Shown here piece by piece: positions 59,797 to 64,000 of a stretch of DNA of 64,000 nucleotides. The DNA comes from Clostridia bacterium (lineage in GTDB: Bacteria; Bacillota; Clostridia; Oscillospirales; CAG-382): NCBI GenBank assembly GCA_017456765.1, contig JAFTIR010000013.1, positions 1-64,000 of the forward strand, given 5' to 3'. The notes beneath the pieces are model-generated. The model saw only the letters and a program-made list of their open reading frames with translations, made no database searches and was not told where the DNA came from. The first letter of the stretch is position 1; the number at the start of each line of letters is the position of its first letter. A program made the position numbers and the translations under genes.

Positions 59797-61213
59797 CCTT
59801 ACGCAACCTCCTTTCAAGAAGTTCTACCAGCTTTGAAAGTCCAAGCACAAGTATAAGATATACAATTGCTATTGCAACAAGGGGCATGAAGCTCGAATAG
59901 GTTATTGAACGTATTTTAAGACCTCCAAGGGTAAGGTCGGCAACCCCGATGTAGAATGCAACCGAAGTTTCCTTGAGAAGTGTGATAAATTCATTTGCAA
60001 GTGACGGAAGCACCGCCTTGAATGCCTGTGGAAGCACAATGTGATACATGGTCTGGATATATGTAAAGCCAAGGCTTCTTCCCGCTTCCATCTGTCCCTT
60101 ATCAACGGACATAATACCGCCTCTTACAATTTCGGATACATATGCACCCGAATTGAGACCAAAGCAAACAATCGCAGAAGGAATACTTCCGACGCCGGCA
60201 GGAAGCAATATAACAAAGTATATAATAAGAAGCTGAATCATAAGAGGTGTACCTCTCATAATTGAAAGGTATATCTTACATATCCACGCACCGAAATCCA
60301 GCGCCCCTGTTGTTTCGTTTGTAACTCTTATTACCGCCACGATAAACCCTATTACAATACCGATAAGAAGAGCGGCAAGAGTTACAAGAATTGTATTCTT
60401 AAGACCATCGACAATATACATATATCTTGGTCTGCCATCATCCCGATCAAGGAAATTTCTTACAAACTCATTCTTAACAGAATTGAGCCACTTAACCTCA
60501 GGTATGCTTGTGTCAGGCTTTTTACTGTCATAGTTGTTAAGTGTAAAACACTCAATAATGCCTGTTTTATAGGGAATATTGTTCTTGATTGTAACTTCCT
60601 CACCGTCTACCGTACAGGTTTCGGAATTGTTCACGAGTGCTATTGTCTTTTTATAGTTACCATAAAGCGAATCAATCACTTCATCACTGAGGTAAAGTGA
60701 GAATTCATTGTCGGCTATCTCGTAGATTCTGAGCTTGATATTCTTTTCGAGTCTTTTTGCTGCTTCAAAATCCTTGTTCACCTCTGCCTTGATGTTCAAT
60801 CTTACAACAGTAGAGTTTGCCTTTGGCAATCCCTTTTCAATTCTTTCATGGTCCAACTTATATGCAAGTGAAAGATATTTGTCAAGGTTTTCTTCCACAA
60901 CATCGTAAATATCATATGTAACCACATCGCAGTCAAGAACAAGGCTTTTGTCTTCCCCGGGTTCAACGCTCTTTACATCAACACTCATATTCTGCGTCAT
61001 AAACACCGCAATGTCCGCCTGTGCTTTCGGCAGAGTCGCTATTCTTTCGTCAACAATTTTCTGAGCCTCTTCTACCGTCAGCTCTCTTGAAACCCTTGAT
61101 GCAAGACTCTGTGAAATCGCTACATACAAAGCAAAAATCACAACTCCAAGAACAAGTGCCGAGAGAACTACTCTTTTTGTAGTTATTAACTTCTTTTTCT
61201 TCTTGTTATTCAC
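59783..61213 (-). CDS. Polar amino acid ABC permease with long N-terminal extension
   Basis: A 476-residue protein. The last 220 residues are a normal HisM/GlnP-type permease ([53 protein letters not shown]). The first 250 residues are unusual. One membrane segment (about 17-36) is followed by an extracytoplasmic region that seems duplicated or mixed alpha/beta ([39 protein letters not shown]). The start is probably the GTG at 61213 after GGAG; the frame opens at 61267. It sits between its binding protein and ATPase. The extension may sense ligand or contact the binding protein. Confidence 0.85.
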   Translation of the reverse strand: MNNKKKKKLITTKRVVLSALVLGVVIFALYVAISQSLASRVSRELTVEEAQKIVDERIATLPKAQADIAVFMTQNMSVDVKSVEPGEDKSLVLDCDVVTYDIYDVVEENLDKYLSLAYKLDHERIEKGLPKANSTVVRLNIKAEVNKDFEAAKRLEKNIKLRIYEIADNEFSLYLSDEVIDSLYGNYKKTIALVNNSETCTVDGEEVTIKNNIPYKTGIIECFTLNNYDSKKPDTSIPEVKWLNSVKNEFVRNFLDRDDGRPRYMYIVDGLKNTILVTLAALLIGIVIGFIVAVIRVTNETTGALDFGAWICKIYLSIMRGTPLMIQLLIIYFVILLPAGVGSIPSAIVCFGLNSGAYVSEIVRGGIMSVDKGQMEAGRSLGFTYIQTMYHIVLPQAFKAVLPSLANEFITLLKETSVAFYIGVADLTLGGLKIRSITYSSFMPLVAIAIVYLILVLGLSKLVELLERRLRKGDNR

Positions 61214-61294
61214 AGTAAATCTCCATATATATCGCAAACGGGAATGAAATTCACCATTCCCGTTCACAATATCAATTTAATTATAATGCTAAAA

Positions 61295-62143
61295 TTACTT
61301 GATATACTTTGCAATAATTGTATCAACAGTACCATCAGCAATGAGTTCTTCAATTGCTGCGTTGAGGCTTGCAAGAAGTTCTTCGTTTTCCTTTGCTACG
61401 CAGATTGCATATTCTTCGTCAGCGTAGGATGTTTCAAGAATAACAAGACCTTCGTTTGCTTCAACAAGTGCCTTTGCAGGCTGGTTGTCAATGATTACAC
61501 AGTCAACAGCGCCGCCGTTGAGTGCCATAACTGCTTCGTTACCGTTTGCAAACTGGGATACTCTGTCTTCGCCTAAATCGCCGGAAGCATAGATGTCTCC
61601 CGTTGTGCCGAGCTGTACGCCTGCTTTGTATGTTGCACCGTCAGCAAAAAGGTCATCAACTGTTGTGATGGAGCTACCTTCCTTAACGATAACAGACTGA
61701 ACACCCGTTGCATAGCTGGATGTGAAATTAACGCTTTCAAGTCTTTCTTCTGTAACAGTCATACCTGCCATACCAAAGTCAACAGAGCCTGTCTGAACAG
61801 CTGTAAGGATAGAGTCGAACTGCATATCCTCAATAACGAGCTCATAACCGAGCTTTTCAGCGATAGCTGCAGCGATTTCAGCATCGATACCTACAATCTT
61901 GTCACCTTCGTAGTATTCGTAGGGCTTGAAGTACGCGTTTGTAGCCATCTTCAAAACCTTAGCTTCCGGAACTTCTGCTTCGTTGTTTTCAGCAGCATCC
62001 TTGTTTTCAACAACATCTTTGTTTTCGTCAAGATTTGCACCGCTTGCATTTTCGTCTGCGGGATTTTCAACAGTACATGCCGCAAAGCACATAACAGCAA
62101 GAAGAGCTACCATAACGAGTGATAAAATCTTTGTAAATTTCAT
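61295..62143 (-). CDS. Polar amino acid ABC substrate-binding lipoprotein
   Basis: A 282-residue lipoprotein (lipobox MCFAAC, Cys about 22) with a Glu/Asn/Ala-rich linker and a type II periplasmic-binding fold. VLKMATNAYFKPYEYYEGDKI, then GIDAEIAAAIAEKLG and FGMAGMTVTEERLESVNFT, are family 3 markers. It binds a polar or charged amino acid for the permease downstream. The promoter lies at 62180-62208. Length is normal. Confidence 0.9.
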   Translation of the reverse strand: MKFTKILSLVMVALLAVMCFAACTVENPADENASGANLDENKDVVENKDAAENNEAEVPEAKVLKMATNAYFKPYEYYEGDKIVGIDAEIAAAIAEKLGYELVIEDMQFDSILTAVQTGSVDFGMAGMTVTEERLESVNFTSSYATGVQSVIVKEGSSITTVDDLFADGATYKAGVQLGTTGDIYASGDLGEDRVSQFANGNEAVMALNGGAVDCVIIDNQPAKALVEANEGLVILETSYADEEYAICVAKENEELLASLNAAIEELIADGTVDTIIAKYIK

Positions 62144-62179
62144 AAGTAAAATCTCCTTTATAAAAATATTTACGTCTAA

Positions 62180-62208
62180 ATTATATTCCCACCTCTCGAA
62201 AAAGTCAA
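62180..62208 (-). promoter_or_regulatory. Promoter of the amino acid ABC operon
   Basis: On the minus strand TTGACT (62203-62208), a 17-bp spacer and TATAAT (62180-62185). Confidence 0.75.
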
Positions 62209-62263
62209 TAGTTTTGTGATATTTTTGGCAATTTCACTGTATAAAACGCGTTTATGCACACAT

Positions 62264-63640
62264 TTATGCACTTTTTGTATCATTTTTCAAGGATTTAAGA
62301 AAACAAACAAGCAAAAACAGTGACACGAATATTGAGAGAATTTCGGCTGTAGGTGTTGCAATTACGATACCCGTTTCATCAAGGTATTTCTTAAACAGGA
62401 ACATTAGAGGAATATCAAATATGCCCTTACGCATAATTGATGTGAGAAGTGAGTAGAATTTTCTTCCCGTCGCCTGAAATACGGTGTTCATAAGATATGT
62501 CATTGCGCAAAAAACAACGGCAATTGCAAGGGTGGGAAGAAGTTTTACACCCTTGACAATCGTTTCGGGTTCATCAATGAAAAATTTTATAATGGGTTCG
62601 GGGAAGGTTCTGTAGACAAAGGTACAGAGAAGCGAAAATGCAATCGTTATGCCAAAGGTAAATACAACCGTCTTTTTCATGCGGTCAAAGTTTTTTGCGG
62701 CAAAGTTGTAGCCGATAAGGGGAAGCACGCCCTGCGTAAGTCCCATATTTATGTTAAAAGCAAGAGTATTCGACTTTTTTGCAATACCGAGACCTGCAAC
62801 TGCGGCAGTACCGTAGTCGCTCATGAGCTTATTTGCCGCAATGTTTGAAACCATGGCAAGGCAGGTCGAAAGGCAGGCAGGAGCGCCCGTTGCAAGCACT
62901 TCAAGGGCAACGCCGCCCCTCAACGAGAATTGCTTGGGGTTTAATGTAAAAACCTCCTCATCGGATTTCAGCATATAGATAATGAAAATAACAGTCGACA
63001 CGGAGTTAGACAGCATTGTAGCTATTGCCGCGCCTGCAACCTCGTGTCCTTTGGGAAGTATTACGAACATAAAAAGTGGATCGAGGATAGTATTGAGAAT
63101 AGCACCGAAGGACATGACAATTCCCGAAACCTTCGCCTTACCGACGGAGCGCACAAGGTGTCCGAAGAGACTGGAGAGCATTGTAGGAACACCGCCTACG
63201 ACAATCGTCCAGAAAAGGTATTCCATTATATACTTTTCGCTATTTTTATCTCCGCCGATTAAATACACGAGATTTTTGCCGAAGAAATATATCAGCACCG
63301 AATAAGCAATTGCCGCCGCAATTCCTCCCCACAGAGCAAAGGAAAAAGCCCTTTTTGCATCGTCCGGTTTCTTTGCACCGAGCGAGCGCGAAATCATACT
63401 TGAGCCGCCAATGCCAAAGAGGTTTGAAAGTCCCGTCATGACGATGAACAGGGGCATGGCAACCGATACCGCCGCAACTGCTGCTTCATCTCCCGTTCTA
63501 CCGACAAACCAGGTGTCGGCAAAGTTATATATAATTGTCAGAATCTGGGATATTACCGTTGGCACGACAAGCGTGAGGACTGCCGTGGGAATGGGGGCTT
63601 TCTCAAAAAGGTAGGTACGCCTGTCTTGGTTTTTTGTCAT
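62264..63640 (-). CDS. MATE-family efflux transporter
   Basis: A 458-residue protein with twelve membrane segments in two halves. TVISQILTIIYNFADTWFVG at the start and GGSSMISRSLGAKKPDDAKR match the DinF/NorM type of MATE exporters, which expel cationic drugs or metabolites using Na+ or H+. The ATG has an AGAAGG site upstream. It stands alone between repeat-filled DNA on its 5' side and the amino acid operon. The substrate is unknown. Confidence 0.9.
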   Translation of the reverse strand: MTKNQDRRTYLFEKAPIPTAVLTLVVPTVISQILTIIYNFADTWFVGRTGDEAAVAAVSVAMPLFIVMTGLSNLFGIGGSSMISRSLGAKKPDDAKRAFSFALWGGIAAAIAYSVLIYFFGKNLVYLIGGDKNSEKYIMEYLFWTIVVGGVPTMLSSLFGHLVRSVGKAKVSGIVMSFGAILNTILDPLFMFVILPKGHEVAGAAIATMLSNSVSTVIFIIYMLKSDEEVFTLNPKQFSLRGGVALEVLATGAPACLSTCLAMVSNIAANKLMSDYGTAAVAGLGIAKKSNTLAFNINMGLTQGVLPLIGYNFAAKNFDRMKKTVVFTFGITIAFSLLCTFVYRTFPEPIIKFFIDEPETIVKGVKLLPTLAIAVVFCAMTYLMNTVFQATGRKFYSLLTSIMRKGIFDIPLMFLFKKYLDETGIVIATPTAEILSIFVSLFLLVCFLKSLKNDTKSA

Positions 63641-63689
63641 GTTTTTACCTTCTTTTGTTTTCTATATATTGTTCTATATTGGGAAAGTT

Positions 63690-64000
63690 ATGGGGATTGC
63701 GCAGCTTGCGAGCTGCGGTTTCTCGTACTTTTGTCCCGATACAAAAGTACCAAAAATTCTCCACTCATGTGTCGGAATTTTTCGAGATTCCGACACAAGC
63801 CGTGGCGGCTCTTTTTTATTCTCTACGCAGGAATAAAGAAAACTTGTGTTTTCTCTCACTACTTAAGCTGTATTTGCCTGCCTTTGGCAGGCTATAGCCT
63901 CGCAAAGCGAGGCAAATCACACATATTAGTGGGAAGAAAATTAAGTCTTTTGCAAACACTTTGTTGAGTCGAGCCTCCACGGGTCGGGAAAGCCCGACAG
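63690..64000. repeat. Composite palindromic element, running off the right edge
   Basis: It carries GCAGCTTGCGAGCTGC, GTACTTTTGTCCCGATACAA, GCCGTGGCGGC, GCCTGCCTTTGGCAGGC and GCCTCGCAAAGCGAGGC in the same order as at 15220-15430. It is truncated by the window end. Confidence 0.8.

Overview
The window looks like a chromosome segment of an uncultured gut-type Clostridia (Firmicutes). The signs are AGGAGG-type ribosome binding sites, TTGACA/TATAAT promoters with 17-bp spacers, S-layer-homology surface proteins, ECF transporters, a tig-clpP-clpX cluster, and a tmRNA with a typical proteolysis tag. Placement below class level is not possible from sequence reading alone.

Layout. 0.2-6 kb (minus strand): pyridoxal/pyridoxamine kinase and a TIM-barrel glycosidase-like protein, downstream of an operon with a siroheme/4Fe-4S sulfite-reductase-like protein and a complete FecCD-type metal-chelate ABC importer. 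6.5-9.5 kb: an AraC regulator divergent from two Gfo/Idh/MocA-type genes. 9.6 kb: tRNA-Lys. 10.4-14.6 kb (minus strand): a free-standing phage-type lysis cassette (holin-like protein, M23 endolysin, DUF6291-like protein) behind an attenuator leader, then nrdR and a degenerate M23 membrane protein. 15.8-19.8 kb: trigger factor with a Lys/Ala/Thr tail, clpP with an in-frame amber codon, and clpX. 22.4 kb: ssrA (tmRNA).

The 3' end of ssrA and its terminator (about 180 bp) occur three times, at 22.76, 31.90 and 34.45 kb, and bound two accessory modules. Module 1 (about 9.1 kb) carries a cobalamin riboswitch with a terminator, two S-layer-anchored proteins with an intrinsic-factor-like alpha/alpha toroid, DUF4430 (transcobalamin C-terminal-like) domains on a surface protein and on a lipoprotein, an EcfT, and a single-chain EcfA-EcfA-S protein. 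I read it as a cell-surface corrinoid capture and import system. Module 2 (about 2.5 kb) carries a small lipoprotein behind a strongly structured, apparently undescribed RNA leader, and an HTH-HATPase-STAS-like regulator with a three-half-site operator.

34.7-47.4 kb holds MFS transporters, a TetR regulator with a large modular secreted protein, an RlmA-type rRNA methyltransferase, a radical SAM protein, TrkA/TrkH potassium uptake, and a YgjV-like membrane protein that again carries an in-frame TAG where glutamine is expected. 47.5-53.7 kb has two inverted GH78-like paralogues flanking purC and an rpiB-like gene. 53.9-63.6 kb has a SulP transporter, a Fur-family regulator, a C39-like protein with nadE, a second DUF4430 plus ECF-S pair, a polar amino acid ABC importer and a MATE exporter.

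Many intergenic gaps outside 17.9-41.0 kb are filled by a mosaic family of palindromic repeats. Heptamer GGAATTA arrays abut several stop codons. No CRISPR array, rRNA, transposase or integrase gene was seen.
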